Origin: Viscum album
Taxonomy: Eukaryota; Streptophyta; Magnoliopsida; Santalales; Viscaceae
DNA length: 64,000 bases
Direction: 5' to 3'
NCBI GenBank assembly: GCA_963277665.1
Contig: OY728125.1
Location: 1,718,842,889 to 1,718,906,888, forward strand
The notes under the pieces were generated by a model that was given only the letters and a program-made list of their open reading frames with translations, ran no database searches and had not been told where the DNA came from. Within the stretch, counting starts at the first letter, position 1; every line of letters begins with the position of its first letter. Shown here piece after piece: positions 27,682-40,519 of the stretch. Position numbers and translations under genes: made by a program.

Positions 27682-30274
27682 TGTAAGACATAGGTTATTC
27701 TTTAAGGTACACATATATTTTTTCCATAAATTTTTATTTTAATTGATTATATATGGCCTAATATAAGTTCTAATTGAGGTTATGGAGGTCTCTAGGTTTC
27801 TAGGGCTGTTTTGGAGCCTAAAAACCATGTTTTTTGTGAGAATAAGGGGTAACATGGTTAGTAAAAACCATACGGGTTGGGCTGCATGATCATGTGGGTT
27901 GGGCCGCATGATCGTGTTGACATGTATATGTTTTTAAAATTTCATAATATAAACTTTTCTCATGGTTTACACATCATTAGTAAACCATGTTGGGTATCTG
28001 TTCAAGAGCCCCTTGGTCCTACAGTAAACTACGTGACCTAGAACATGGTTTTCCAAACAATGCGCCCAAACCATGCACTATAGATCTTTTGTATAAAATG
28101 AATGTTCTTTCCCTATAATTTTTTATAACATAAACCCATTTCTCCTTCATCATTTTTAAAAAAATTGAACTTTTTGAGATTCTTATTGAATATTAACCTA
28201 GGAATCAATCTCTGAAATCCATCAGACATATGATTCAAGTGTGGTTCATCTCCTTTGACCCGTAATGGTAAGACCTTAATCCCTTTTTATCCATTCTTGA
28301 TTATTCTGGATATCAATTTATCTATTTGTCTTTAGGATCATATTACCTAATTTATCATTCTTCTACTTTTATTCTAATTTCTCCTAATCTAGGCTGAATC
28401 AGAGCTTTATACTCAATAATCTCTCATACACAGACCTACGGTAGGTGATCGTGTTCTTTTCATTAAAATTTAGATTGTTTAAATGTGTTGGACTATCACA
28501 CGCCCAATTTTTGAGCATCACCTATTTTGATATTAAATCATAGGATTGATATATATTTCTTAATAAATTAAATATGTTTATTTATATATGTTTATATGTT
28601 ATAAACCTCGAATGTAAATCACATCATGGGTGTGTTGTCCTTGTAATGAACATTTGATAGATTTTAAACCTCGGATGCCTTTTCCCCCTTGATATGAGAT
28701 GTTTCTTATGAAATTGCATATAAATACTTTTTTAAATTTATTGGAAGATAATTTGATCAATGGAAATGGTTTGGAGAGAATGAATCATATTCCATGTGAT
28801 GTACCTGAACATTGAAACATGAGTTTCTTCATTTAATGAATTTCCCATATCATTTATTGATGCATATTATAAGAAACTGATTGAATTGGATTTTATTTAT
28901 CATTAAAATTATTTTCCCATGATTGATATAATGAAACAATTCTATGTGATGGATTATTATCCCTATAAAGATTTTTTTTAATATGTTCATTTGAGTATTT
29001 GATGGAAATCAAGTCGTCTTGGCCTTTTTATGCAACATCCCTATTTGGAAAGGATTTCATTAAATGATACCTTTACAATGTTATTTAAACATTATTAAAG
29101 CCATGAATTAGTTTTTAATGAATGTAGTTGTTGTTATATGAATTATTCCCATGTGATTAAGTGATAGTCAAAGCCCTTTGAGGTTGGCCATATCTTGGTA
29201 TACCTTATGAGGTGAGTTTGTTAAAGGATGTTATTGTTTTTGACCATGGAATTTTAAATTAAAACATAATTGGAATATAATTGGTTAAATAAAGAAGAAA
29301 CTAGGGTGATACCTGGATTCAACTTAAAGTTCCATGGATGTACTAATGTGACTATTTTTCTTTATTCCTTGAGTGACACAAGTATTCCACATAGAATTCT
29401 CTGGAGAGACTCAATGGTTATTGTAATGATTCCATGCGTGATAAGTTGATTCTCATTAGAATTCCACATATGGACACACTATGTCAACACATATATGCCG
29501 AGTGATACATGGAATCCAATGGATTAACTTGGATGGACTCATATGGCATGGAATTAATACCACATCTATTTCAATACATGTTATAATGAGAGGTTTGATA
29601 TGGATATGCTTGTATAGTGTTTTTTGATTATATCGGTAGTGATACATAAATTTCAACTTAGGAATGTCAGGGATGGTCATAGGTTATAAGTGAATTAAAT
29701 TAAATGAAATTACATATGATGTATCTATAGAAAAAAGAATATATTCTGAGTCATTATTTACTTATATTATTATATGTCCATATAAGGTATATGTTGTGCT
29801 TCCAGTTATATTTTGGTGTTAGGATTGATCAGGATTATAAGACTTAAAAATTCAATGTGTTTGAATTGGGACCCCCTGGATCAGAATTCATCATACCCAT
29901 GATTTAAACATTTAAATGGGATTTTTTAAACCTGAAATGGGTATCAATTTAATCAGTTTGAATGTGAACCCAATTTGAAAAGAGATAAATATGGAAAAAG
30001 TGAAACTAAAATGGATTATAACCAAATAATAGATTATACATGACTTTGGATGTTGTATTTTGGTATTGCCCCTCACTTTTACATGATATTATTATCACCT
30101 AGACTAGACCCATTGGGCAAGAATATGGGTTTAATATTAGAGTATTTCATGTTAATGTCATGTCTCAGAATAAGAAATTTTAATATGTGAACATTAATAA
30201 TGATCATTAAGTGAGGTATTGGTTTAGAAATATAAATAAATTCCACCTCAATGACCTCTAATTGTATTCTATGA
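27682..30274 (+). repeat. E3 5' LTR
   Basis: It starts TGTAAGACATAGG and matches the 3' LTR in many blocks, for example 28160-28260 with 35370-35470 and 28600-28700 with 35805-35905. Divergence is large. A TATA-like string GTATAAAATGAATG lies near 28090. The 3' end is uncertain: ATGTTAAA followed by ATGATCATAGGCC near 30268-30290 could be the decayed LTR end and a decayed tRNA-Met primer site. The edge could be off by about 100 bases. Confidence 0.75.
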
Positions 30275-30439
30275 TGTTAAAAATGATCATAGGCCAAAGG
30301 TGGTGGGCTAGGGGATAATAGTTGATCCCATAATTATGAAAATTAGGGAACCTGTTTTTATAACGAACAAAAGTTTTGAGGCATAATTTCATGAAAATAT
30401 TATGTGTTTCGTGAAGAACATTCATGAATCACTACAACA

Positions 30440-31330
30440 TACGAGGTCCATGGATGAGCTGACACGACTGCTCCAGCACTAGCATACATCAACGTTTTCA
30501 AGGTATGGTGGGCCACTGCCTATAGAGTCATTTATAGAAGTCATTCTAACTACTTGTGAACATCTTGAGACTCCTCCTGAGTGTAGGTTCATCGTCACTA
30601 CGTATATGTTCTTTGACTCCTCCAGGAGATTGTGTAATGTTATCACTCAGATAGAAGATCCTCAAGAGATGTATTAAAGGAATTTTTAGATGGATTTATG
30701 TGAATATCTTTCTCTCAATGCATTGGGGGATGATAAATACCATGTCTTTATTCATCTGATGCAGGGCACACTTTCAGTTAATAATTACTCCTCCGATTTT
30801 TATATACCCAGTCACATAACACATATTCTAAGGTCAGATGATCTACCGATATCATAGAAATTATTGTTTTGTCTTATGTACAAGATATATTAATAGTTAA
30901 AGTTCTTCTAGAGAACTACAATACCTATGATAGTGAATCTATCATGGATCATAGAGTATAAATTGTGGTAAACTGGAGGTGAGATATTGGGTTATTTTAC
31001 ACCTAGGTTTGGTACAACATCGACTTGTAGTTGGAAGTGTTTTCTAGAGTTTCTACACATTGATAATAGAATTCAAATCATCTCTTCACATAGCCATGTG
31101 AAGGGATAACAGTGTGGTAGTAAAATACATAAAATTATATAGTGTAAAAGGGATATAGTCGAGTACTATTTCCAAATAATGATATACCATATTCATCGGT
31201 TTTGGAGAATGCTTCCACCTGTTTCTATGGAGAGAGGGCCTCTACCAACTTCAACCATAGGAGTAGGGTCAGTAGCTTCCCCCCAAGAAAGAAGATGAAA
31301 TACATGTGGATAACCAAGACATGGTCAAGG
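30440..31330 (+). pseudogene. E3 gag remnant
   Basis: Broken frames follow the capsid pattern of plant Ty3/gypsy gag. Near 30690-30830 a readable piece gives LMQGTLSVNNYSSDF, matching the family pattern of a Leu-x-Gln-Gly turn, a Val-x-x-Tyr and a following Phe. The tryptophan-rich part and the zinc knuckle are not readable. In an active element gag forms the particle that packages the RNA. Stops and shifts are frequent, so the limits are approximate. Confidence 0.6.
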
Positions 31331-31474
31331 TCATGGTAATGGTATTCAGACAACATTTTTGTAGCAATGGTAAGGTGGATCTATTGAGGGTAACTAGATA
31401 GTATAACAGGGCCACTGTTCATGCTAGGTATACATAGTGAAATAGACCCAGTTTAAGTAGAATCATGAACCATA

Positions 31475-31610
31475 TACTATCAGAGGTTTCATTCTAGTAG
31501 TCTCTAAATTATTTCATGTACTTATTGATATAGTCAATTAACATAGTTTTATATTTGATCCTATTATGGAGAGGCTTGGGCCTGTTGTTTAGTTTTATAA
31601 GGGTGTTATG
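31475..31610 (+). pseudogene. E3 aspartic protease remnant
   Basis: From 31482 the frame reads RGFILVVSKLFHVLIDIVN, a stop, then HSFIFDPIMERLG. This is the retropepsin region that matures the gag-pol polyprotein. The catalytic Asp codon (about 31527) remains, but the Asp-Thr/Ser-Gly triad has become Asp-Ile-Val, so the active site is lost. It sits directly between gag and reverse transcriptase, as expected. Confidence 0.75.
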
Positions 31611-31671
31611 ATAGTAGACACTCTATTGGATATCATTAAATAGAGTTTACTCTAGTATAGAGAGTGACCCG

Positions 31672-33400
31672 TTGATATTGGAAGGTGTCACTTCCTCTAG
31701 AGAATTTAATTGTTTTAAGAAGATTGGGTTTGAAGTCATACATGGGATGGACTGGATCGCATCTTATCGATCTTATACAGACTTCTATCATTTTAGGGTG
31801 ACTTTCACATCACCAGAGTGGGTGAGATTATTCAAAATGGTGAATGGGATGTCCATGGGTGTAAATATGGGCCCTAGCATCATGAGCTATGTAGGAAGAT
31901 AGCCTAGATTGCTATTTTATATCTGGATGATTAAAGAACACTTCATGAATATTTCACTCCATTAATTGATCTTTTTAGGGATATATTCCATAACAACTTC
32001 TTGGGATAAAATCCAATGAGATTGGTTGAGTTCTCGATCAATATTGTGCCAAGATCTACACTTATATTCATTCCCCCTTATAGGATGTCAATTACTATGT
32101 TTCAAGATCTTAATAAGAAACTATTGGATTTGGGGGGGGGGAGTGTTTCCATCCACCCAAAAAGTATATGTGGTGTTGGATGGTCCTTTTTTTAAAAAGT
32201 CCAATTGTACCCTCAGGCTTTCTGTGGACTACCAAAATTTGAACCTATTTATAGTTAAAAAATAGTATCCACTACCATAGAGAGAAGATCTCTAGGACCA
32301 TCTCTAAGTATCTTGGGTCTTCTAAAATGTTGATTTGTGATTTTTTATCATCAGGTGTGTGTTATACCATCATACATTCCTCACATTTCCTTCCAGTGTA
32401 GGTAAAATATATATTAGTATTTGTTTATGTCTTTTGTTCTCAGGAACATTTCAAAAGTCTTAATGGGATTGATGAACTGGGTCTTCTATCCTTATCTCGA
32501 TTTATTTTTGGAGGTATTCAAGTATAATATCTTGGTGTATTATCATAATTTAAATGACAATGCCACTCATCCTTAGATCATTTTTAATAAACTGAGAGTG
32601 AATCCGTTATATAATAATATCAAAAAGTTCTACTTCTGGATTGATTAGATTCACTTCGTTGGTCATATCATCCCAAATATAGGAGTATCAGTTGACCCAT
32701 AGAAGGTTAGATTTTTAGTTTATTAGGAACATACCAATAAAATCTTTTAGGTGTGAGGATTCTTACAGCTAACCGATTACTACCTGTGCTTCATATATTA
32801 CTTATAATTATTATCATTGCTAGGGACAGGATTGACCAAGAATGGTTTGTAGTATGTAAGGACATATTCATGTGAGATGGCCTTTCAAGGCCTTGAATAG
32901 AGATTGTCTTTAGCACAAATAGTTATTTTTTAACATTCAGTTAGGAGTTACATAGTGTACTGTGATGCATAAGGTATCAGTATAGGATGAGTTATTATAT
33001 AAGAATATCAAGTCATTGCATATGGGTCTCAATAGTTATGGCCTCACATGAAGAATTACCTAAGGCATTATCTTGAGATACCTGCAGTTTTTCAAGCATT
33101 TCAATTTTAGAGGAATTACTTACTGGGAGAGTATTGTTTGGTGTTCATATAAAAAATAATCATGTCTATATTTAAACGGTGTGATCTGAATATGAGGAAG
33201 CAAATTTGAGTCTAATACCTTCATCCATTTGACATCAATAATTCTTGTGTTCCTGGTAAGGGCAATGAATTGGATGATGTGAATAGTAGAATTACTTATA
33301 TAAATGTCATGCAGTATGCCACTAATGAGTGGATGTTTATTGGTTTGTTTTATGATATTCACATAGAAGTTAACGAAAGTTAACAGTTGAATATTCTATT
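31672..33400 (+). pseudogene. E3 reverse transcriptase and RNase H remnant
   Basis: The first open piece (31672-31902) contains EVIHGMDWIASYRS, the conserved linker before reverse transcriptase. A second (32026-32265) ends with LRLSVDYQNLN, the family's L-R-x-x-x-D-Y-x-x-L-N motif. The catalytic F-x-D-D box has become FKYNILVY near 32516-32540, so both aspartates are gone. RNase H follows: CDA, a stop, then GISIG near 32960, with GSQ, a stop and PHMKNYLRH near 33030-33070. A run of ten G at about 32132 is probably a later slippage. In an active copy this enzyme would copy element RNA into DNA. Many stops lie throughout. Confidence 0.8.
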
Positions 33401-33539
33401 ATATTAAGCTATTACATATACAATTATGGATAGAGTGTGATGGGTCACCTTTTAGACTCACAAGGACTAGTTTTATGGGAGAGTATTCCAGGTGAGGATC
33501 ATCCTCTTGAATGGACCGTAGGCAATGATGGTATTTTAT

Positions 33540-34610
33540 GAGTACATGTTCACATGTGGGCCACTTCAGAATTGCGTGAGGATGTGATGCTGAATTTTCT
33601 TGATTTATCTTTGTTAGTGTAACTAGATTTAACCATGTTGTATCAGGATTTACATCTCTAGTACTGTTGTTTATGTATGAAGGGTGATATGATTGGCTTT
33701 GTTATGAGGTGTTCCACCTATGAGCAGGTGATGCTGGGACACCAGAAACAAGATGATCATTTACAACAGTTTCAAATTCTAGAGTGGAAATAGAATGATG
33801 TCGTGAGGGATTTTATGAAAGGATTATTGAGGTCACCGAGAGGTAATGAAATTATATGGATTGTTGTTGACAGGCTCACAAAGGTCACTAACTACCTACC
33901 TATCAAGTAGACCATTTCACATAATGATATTGGGAGGTTTTATATTCAGGAGATAGTGTAACTACATGGTGTTATTTATTGTATCATTTTAGATAGGTGC
34001 ACCTAGTCTTCTTCTTAATTATGGTACGGGCTACATAGGGTATTGGTTACTCAAGTGCTTCTGACCATGGAATTACACCTCCAGATAGATGGATAGTCAT
34101 AGCACATGATCCAGGTGATTTAGGGCATGTTTTTTGAATGTATTCGGGATTTCAGGGGTCTTGGGAGAGGCATATACCCTTATATGAGTTCGTTGACAAT
34201 AATATATTTCATGATACTATTCATATGGTGTTGTATTAAGCTTTATCTTATAGGACATGTTGATCACCACTGCTTTGGATGGAGATATGAGAGTTTTTTT
34301 ATCGAGGAATTCATCGTGTCCAAGAGACCATAGAACATGTGTAATTGATTCAGAATAATATGTCTACTACACATTCTCATTTGAAATACAACAAAAATCT
34401 CCTTAGACAACCTCTAGAGTTCAGGGTTTGGGATCGCATTTTCCCATGTCTTTCACTATGGTCGGAAAAAAAGAATCGATAGACAAGGTACACTTTCATC
34501 AAGATATGTCGGGCCATTCATGATTCTATAAAGAGTCATTATGGTAGCCTATCAGTTCAATTACCTAAGAGGTATCAGCCTATGCAATCCATCTCCCATG
34601 TTTCTCAAGT
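33540..34610 (+). pseudogene. E3 integrase remnant
   Basis: Readable pieces in order are: LREDVMLNFLDLS near 33574, the start of the zinc-binding region; MIGFVMRCSTYEQV near 33690, its Cys-x-x-Cys region with the second Cys changed to Tyr; WIVVDRLTKVTNYLP at 33857; an HLQIDG piece near 34075, where the family has HPQTDG; and LSSRYVGPFMIL near 34490, the C-terminal GPF motif. Integrase joins the DNA copy to the chromosome. Stops split every piece. The order and spacing match a plant Ty3/gypsy integrase. Confidence 0.8.
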
Positions 34611-34619
34611 GTAGTGCTA

Positions 34620-34830
34620 CTATTCAGAAACACATCATGTGTGTCAACCTGAGGAGATTGAGTTATAGATAGATGTGTCTTTTGGGGAGCATCATATATG
34701 AATTTGGGAATGTAGAATGAAGGTTCTCTATTGATGGAATGTTCCACTAGTAGTGTTGTTATGGAATCATTATTGTGTACATGATGAGAACTAGGAAAAA
34801 GAGGCTGATGTGTAATTATAGTTTCCAAAG
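34620..34830 (+). pseudogene. E3 post-integrase, chromodomain-like tail remnant
   Basis: Near 34718-34815 the frame reads MKVLY, a stop, then WNVPLVVLLWNHY, matching the family's basic stretch followed by hydrophobic strands ending in L-W. In chromoviruses this tail can hold a chromodomain that targets insertion to chromatin. The match is short. Frames on the opposite strand here are shadows. Confidence 0.5.
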
Positions 34831-34888
34831 TTGTTCAAAAAAAATTCTTAATATCCCTCATGATGGATATTTCAGGATAATTTTCATT

Positions 34889-34899
34889 AAGGGATGAAG
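34889..34899 (+). other. E3 polypurine tract
   Basis: AAGGGATGAAG lies directly before the 3' LTR start, where the plus-strand primer of an LTR element belongs. It fixes the LTR start at about 34900; the LTR's own first bases (TTTATAAGAACATAG) are mutated compared with TGTAAGACATAG of the 5' copy. Confidence 0.65.
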
Positions 34900-36559
34900 T
34901 TTATAAGAACATAGTTCTTATTTATGTTATAGATATATTATTTTCCATCAATACTCATTTTAATTATTTTAATATCGACAAATATGGGTACACATTGAGG
35001 TCCTAGAGGTCCTTATGGTGTCTGGGGAATGTCTGGATCCCCAAACCCATGTTTTTGGTGTAAAGTGGATACCAAACAGTTAGTGCAAACCATGCCGGTA
35101 TGGTCTCATGTCCACGTGGCCTGGTAAGTATTTTTTTCATATCTTAACTGAGTCTTGTCATATCATTTTGTAATAGTTAGTAAAAATTGTTTGGTAACAG
35201 TGTGAGCACCCCTTCCTCCTATAGAATTTTGCATGACCTCGAAAATGGTTTGAAAAACTGTGTGTCTAAACCAAGTGGCCTATATATTTTTGGGTAAAAT
35301 GGGAATTTTCCACCAAAATTTTTTATAAAATAATATCATTTTCTCCTTTTTCGTTTAATAACATTGTTAAACTTTGTGGATTCATATTAAATTTTAACCT
35401 AGGAATTTTTCTTTGACTTCATCAGACCTCTTATTCAATCGTGGTTCATCTCATGGGGCATGTAATAGAAAGACCTAAATTCATTTTTATTTGTTATTAA
35501 TTATTCAAGCTATCGACTCTGTCATTTGGATTTAAGATCATATTCACAATTTTATATTTCTACTTCCATTCATAAAATTTCTCCTATATATGGAAAGAAT
35601 CAATGCCCTGTACTGGATGATCTATCAGGAACGGACCTATGGTATGTGTTCATGTTCATTTCATAAAAACTCGGATCGTTTGTATGTGTTGGCTTGTCGG
35701 CAAATAAAATTTTCAGCATATCAAATTTTTATATTAAATAATTGGATTTCTATGTATGATAAATAATATTAGAGATGAATATTTATTGATTTTTATTTTT
35801 TTTACACCTTGAATGTATATCACCCCATGGGTGAGTTGTCCTTGGAATGACCATTTGAGGGTTTTGAACCTTGGATGCCTTCTTTCCATGTGATATGGGA
35901 TGTCACATATGTAATGGTATATTAATATAATTTTGAATTGATTGGAACATGAATTTATCAATGGAAATGTGTTGGAATGGATGAATCATATTCCATGTTA
36001 TGAACTTGGAGCTTAATACTTGAGTTTCATAATTAAATGAATTTCCCACATGATTTATTGATGCTTATTATATGAAAATGATTAAATTATATTGAATTTA
36101 TCATTATAATGAATTTCCCAGGTGACATATAATGTTACAATTATATATTATATTATCATAGGAATTTGGATTATATTTAATTAAAACTGTCCATGTGAGT
36201 ATTTGAAGGAAATCCTTTCATCTTGACCTACTTATCAAACATCCTTACATCGAATGGATTGATTTATTTGATTTTTCTCCTATAAGTTAGATGAATTTAA
36301 ATACATACATTATTTTTTATGCATGTGATTCTTATTATATAAAATATTCACATTTGAGTGAGTGTCCACGACCATTGAGGTTGGACAAGGATTGATACAC
36401 CCTCAAAAGTGAGCTTGTTAATGGATGGTGATTATTTTGAACCAGGAATGTTAAATGAATGTTTAATTGGAATTTAATTTGTTAGATGACGAATAATATT
36501 CGGTGATACATGGATTCAAATTGGAATGCCACGAAAAGACTCATGTTACTATTGTCCAT
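34900..36559 (+). repeat. E3 3' LTR, first segment
   Basis: It aligns with 27682-29375 of the 5' LTR in order. The last matching words before the break (TTACTATTGTCCAT) correspond to GACTATTTTTCTTTATT at about 29350 in the 5' copy. The LTR then resumes at 53263 with CCTTGAGT, which continues the same 5' copy sequence. E4 sits exactly in this gap. Confidence 0.85.
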
Positions 36560-38494
36560 TATAGAGACCCTTGCCTTTTACACATACAATTACATGATTT
36601 TAGTAATAAAAAAGAATCATATTACAAGCCAAGGATCTCGAAGTCTAGTGTCCAGGAAGACTAGGTACATAAAACTAAAAACAGATGATACTAAATAAAA
36701 CATTTCATTATTTAACCATCATAATGATCTCCAAACATTAATTGATCTCATATATCATCATGGGGTAACCTAGGGATAACATGAACAATGGGATGAGCTA
36801 AAGAACCAATTAAGGGAATAGACATGAGAACAAATATTTTTCAAATTAGTTAGAAGTCAAGGAATAGTGTTATAAAAATGCATGGAAAATATGAAATCAT
36901 TACATATAAACATGGGATCATATACACCTAGATTCATTGTAATGTGGAAGAAACATAAAACAAGACTTTATCATGAGTCGTGAATAGATCCACATATAGA
37001 AGCACAAGTCATGGTTAACCACCATTATTGATGTATATGGTGGTATGAGTGAAGGATAACTTCAAATACCATTGCACATAACTTCTCATGAGCCTAAAAA
37101 TTACCCAATTAATTATGTTTCTATTTGGGTGAACCTATTTTAACATGTTTAGGAATATGTTTTCCACATAACGAACCATACCAGATCCATATTAACATGA
37201 TTACAAATAGATTTTTCATATAATTAAACATAAAAATCCAATCATACATAAACATAATGATACACATGGAATGAAATGGGTATAATAATAATGTCATATA
37301 GCATAATGTATGGTCTAATCATATAAGTGTCTGTGAAATAAATTAATTAAAACATACATGGAAATTAATAAGGAAAAATAATCATATATCATGGTATGTG
37401 ATGTCAAATAGATGTGACAACATGTAAGAAGTGTATTCATGAAATTTTTTCATTAAAATATTTTAGTGTGGTTTTAAGGAAAACAAAAAAGTTCATTTAG
37501 AATAGAAAAAACCAAATATTTTATATAAAAAATGGAAAATAAGGTTTTAGTTATTGGAATACTATATTTATGAGGAAAAAGATGACTTGAAAAAGATGAG
37601 AGGGTGTCAATTAAATTTTTTAATAAGTAAGGAAGTTCATTTAAACTAGTTTTCTTATAGAGACATAATGAGAAGGGAACCACCAAAAAACATGTATATC
37701 CCATAAATAGAAAGATGAATGGAAATTGATACATGAGTTTGTAAAATATAAATAGAAATTATAATATTTATATAAAAATAAATGATCACTTCATTTGGAT
37801 AAAAATAAGGATCGAGGATCCTGAAGGAATAATGGAGGATCAGGTAGAATCCCTTTCTTTATGTCTGATGGTGTCCTTCAATTAATCCAAATGTCCCATA
37901 TAACCAAATTGCATCCATTAAATAATGTTTTCATAACTGATTATTCATTTAATTTATTTATTATAACCTTGTTATTTTCATTTATAGTCTTTTGATGGGT
38001 TAAGATGTTCTAATTCATTGATTTGGAATGTTTGTTTCCTTGGTTTTCAGGATTGGATTATTTATATACATGTAAGGATAAACATGTAAGATGAGAATGG
38101 TTGTACATAATTGGAGTTATATATTATAAGGTAATATCTATAATATTACATCATTATAAGATTCATTTTTTTATTTGGAGTGATGATAAAAAATTATATA
38201 CAACTTTAATGATAATTGTTTTGGTCAATTGGCGATTTTTGATCACATCAATCAAATTTTTATCAATAAATTAATATCAAGTGTAAAAAAGAGTCTAGAA
38301 GCATAAATTATTCATAATACTTATATTATAGTCTACTGAAACCATAAAAATGGTCTCATGATCAGAATTGATGACAAAAATATATATTAAAAACCAACCA
38401 TCCTTAAATGTGATAAATTAACACATCTCGAATGATAATTTCACTTCTACTATAAAAGGATCGGGAAAGGAAAGATGATGATGAATTATTACAT
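36560..38494 (-). repeat. E4 3' LTR, first segment
   Basis: It aligns with 50171-52070: for example 36565-36680 with 50181-50290, and 36775-36805 with 50390-50415 around ATGAACAATGGGATGAGCTA. Similarity runs to AATTATTACAT at 38494 (AATTCTTACAT ending at 52070 in the other copy), then LINE E5 begins. Confidence 0.85.
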
Positions 38495-38591
38495 CAAAAA
38501 AACCAGTACCTATACCCCGAAAGCTCGAGAGCCAGGTGAAGACCTGCTCCCATAAGATTAAATAAAGAAGAGTTAAAACAGTACAAACCAC

Positions 38592-40193
38592 TCAAAGATG
38601 GGGAGCTTTACACAACCTTGTAAACATAGTACCAATTCTATCATTTTGATAAAGGTCATTACAATAACTAGGAAGAACGAAGGACCAGCTAGAGCTCACC
38701 TCCATGATTTCCCTTTTTGAGAGTGCATCTGCCACTTGATTTAATTCTCTGTAGACATGAGAAACCTCAAGAGAAATTAATTCTGTAAGCTTTAATGATC
38801 CGACCCAAGCTGGAAGCATCCTCCATGGGACACTCCTAGACCGCTCTTTGAGAATCTGCATGACAACAGAAGAGACTGATTCTAACCAGATCCTCCACCA
38901 GCCATAACGAGTATCATACCTTATTGCCTTAATCATAGCCCACAACTCCACCTCAATAGAATGACCAGTTCCAATATAGAGAAAGAAGCATCCTTTTACA
39001 AAGCCTCGACAGGTCCTGAAAACACCACCACATCCAGCAGGTCCCAGCGAACTAGAGGCTACCCTATCCACATTCACCTTTATATAATCATTGATTGGAG
39101 GAATCCACCGAATATATTTTAGCACCTTGGTCTTCCTCTCCCTTCCACTTACACCAATAGTTATCAATAATACGAAATCAGACATGTTGTTGTTCATAAT
39201 GCCAGACTTCTTTACCGAAGCAGATTTAATACTTCGATGAATCACCATCATCCCCTCCTTGAAAGAGTGCCTGCCAGCATTGAAGACCATCTTGTTCCGG
39301 GCATGCCAAATATAAGAAATAACAGAAATAGTAGCAACAATGAGCAAGGAGTAAACCTGCCCACTGTTTTCTTCATGCATGATAGAATTTAACAGGGCAC
39401 CAACAGAATTCAAGACCATTTGACAGCGAAAAATATCCATTAAATACCTCCTGAACCGAACATCAAAGGAGCAGGTAATGAAAATATGGTCAATAGATTC
39501 ATCCGCAGCAAGACAAAAGAGGCAGACCAGGGCCAGATTCCAACCTTTTCATTGAAGAGCAGATTGAATTGGCATTCTGCCTTTCCAGATACGCTATATA
39601 AGAAGAGCATCAGCTGGAGGAATGAAAGCCTTCCTCACCTCCATCACCCAAGAAGGAATTGGGTTTGCAATCCCACACAACATGGCATAAAACAGTCAGC
39701 TAGAGAATAATCCATTCAAAGAAGGTTCCCAAATCAGAGTGTCCTGATCCATATATTCATAAGCAGTAATTTCAGATTGAAGATGAGCAGGAAAAACTAC
39801 ATGATCCTATTCATTCCCCTGCAAATCAGAGATAGTAGTATTCCACAAAGACAGAGGAATATCAGTTGTATCATCAATAGGACAGGACAACCACTGTGTT
39901 GTCCAGTAATTCAGCTGGGAACTGGAGCAGACCATCCATTTAGAATGTGACATAAGAGAAATATAAGTGCTCCTAATTGATGCCCAGACAGAGGAACGTA
40001 GGTTCAACTTCTTCCTCCTATGTAATCTATCACCAAATCTATGAGAAAGAAACTCCAAGGCAAAGTTAGTACCAACAAGAAGTCTCCATGTAAATTTTTG
40101 GAGCAAAGCATCATAAAAAACCCTAACATCCTTGACTCCCATTCCACCACTTGAGAGAGGATTGATTCCATCCATCCATTTAACAGTAACCAA
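38592..40193 (-). pseudogene. LINE ORF2 C-terminal region with RNase H
   Basis: Two open pieces, 40193-39807 and 39440-38592, share one frame; stops lie in the 366 bases between. The first piece has SGGMGVKDVRVF and FTWRLL, the usual post-reverse-transcriptase region. The second has a W-H-A-R-N-K-M-V-F motif and then an RNase H fold: IKVNVDRV, AGCGGVFR, GHSIEVELWA, GWWRIWLESVSS and YRELNQVADALS. The first Asp, the Glu and the last Asp of the catalytic set are present, but the Asp expected in the LESDS motif is Val, so activity is doubtful. RNase H would remove template RNA during target-primed copying. The frame ends at 38592, about 97 bases before the end of the element. Confidence 0.85.
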
Positions 40194-40519
40194 TTTCCTC
40201 TATTATGTTGAACCTGTCCAAATAAAATTTCTGATCATGCCATCAAGTTCCTTGATCAAAGAAGCAGGCCACTTGTAAAGTGAGAAGGAGTAGACAAACA
40301 TTGAAGTGTTGACTGAGTTCACAAGACAAATCCTACCAGCCTGGGACAATGATTTCCCTTTCCAGCTGGCCATTGATTGATGATTTTGAGAGAAATACCC
40401 TCCAAGTAAGCCCTCTTCACTCTTCCCCAGAACATAGGCAGGCCAAGATAAATAAAGGGTAAGGAACCCCTTTTAACACCATGCCTACTGGACACTCTAT
40501 TTTTCTTTACAGTTTACAC

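Noticed and set aside
32131..32141. Run of ten G in the E3 reverse transcriptase as a programmed frameshift site
   Set aside because: The surrounding frame is full of stops and the active site is lost, so slippage in a dead copy is the simpler reason.
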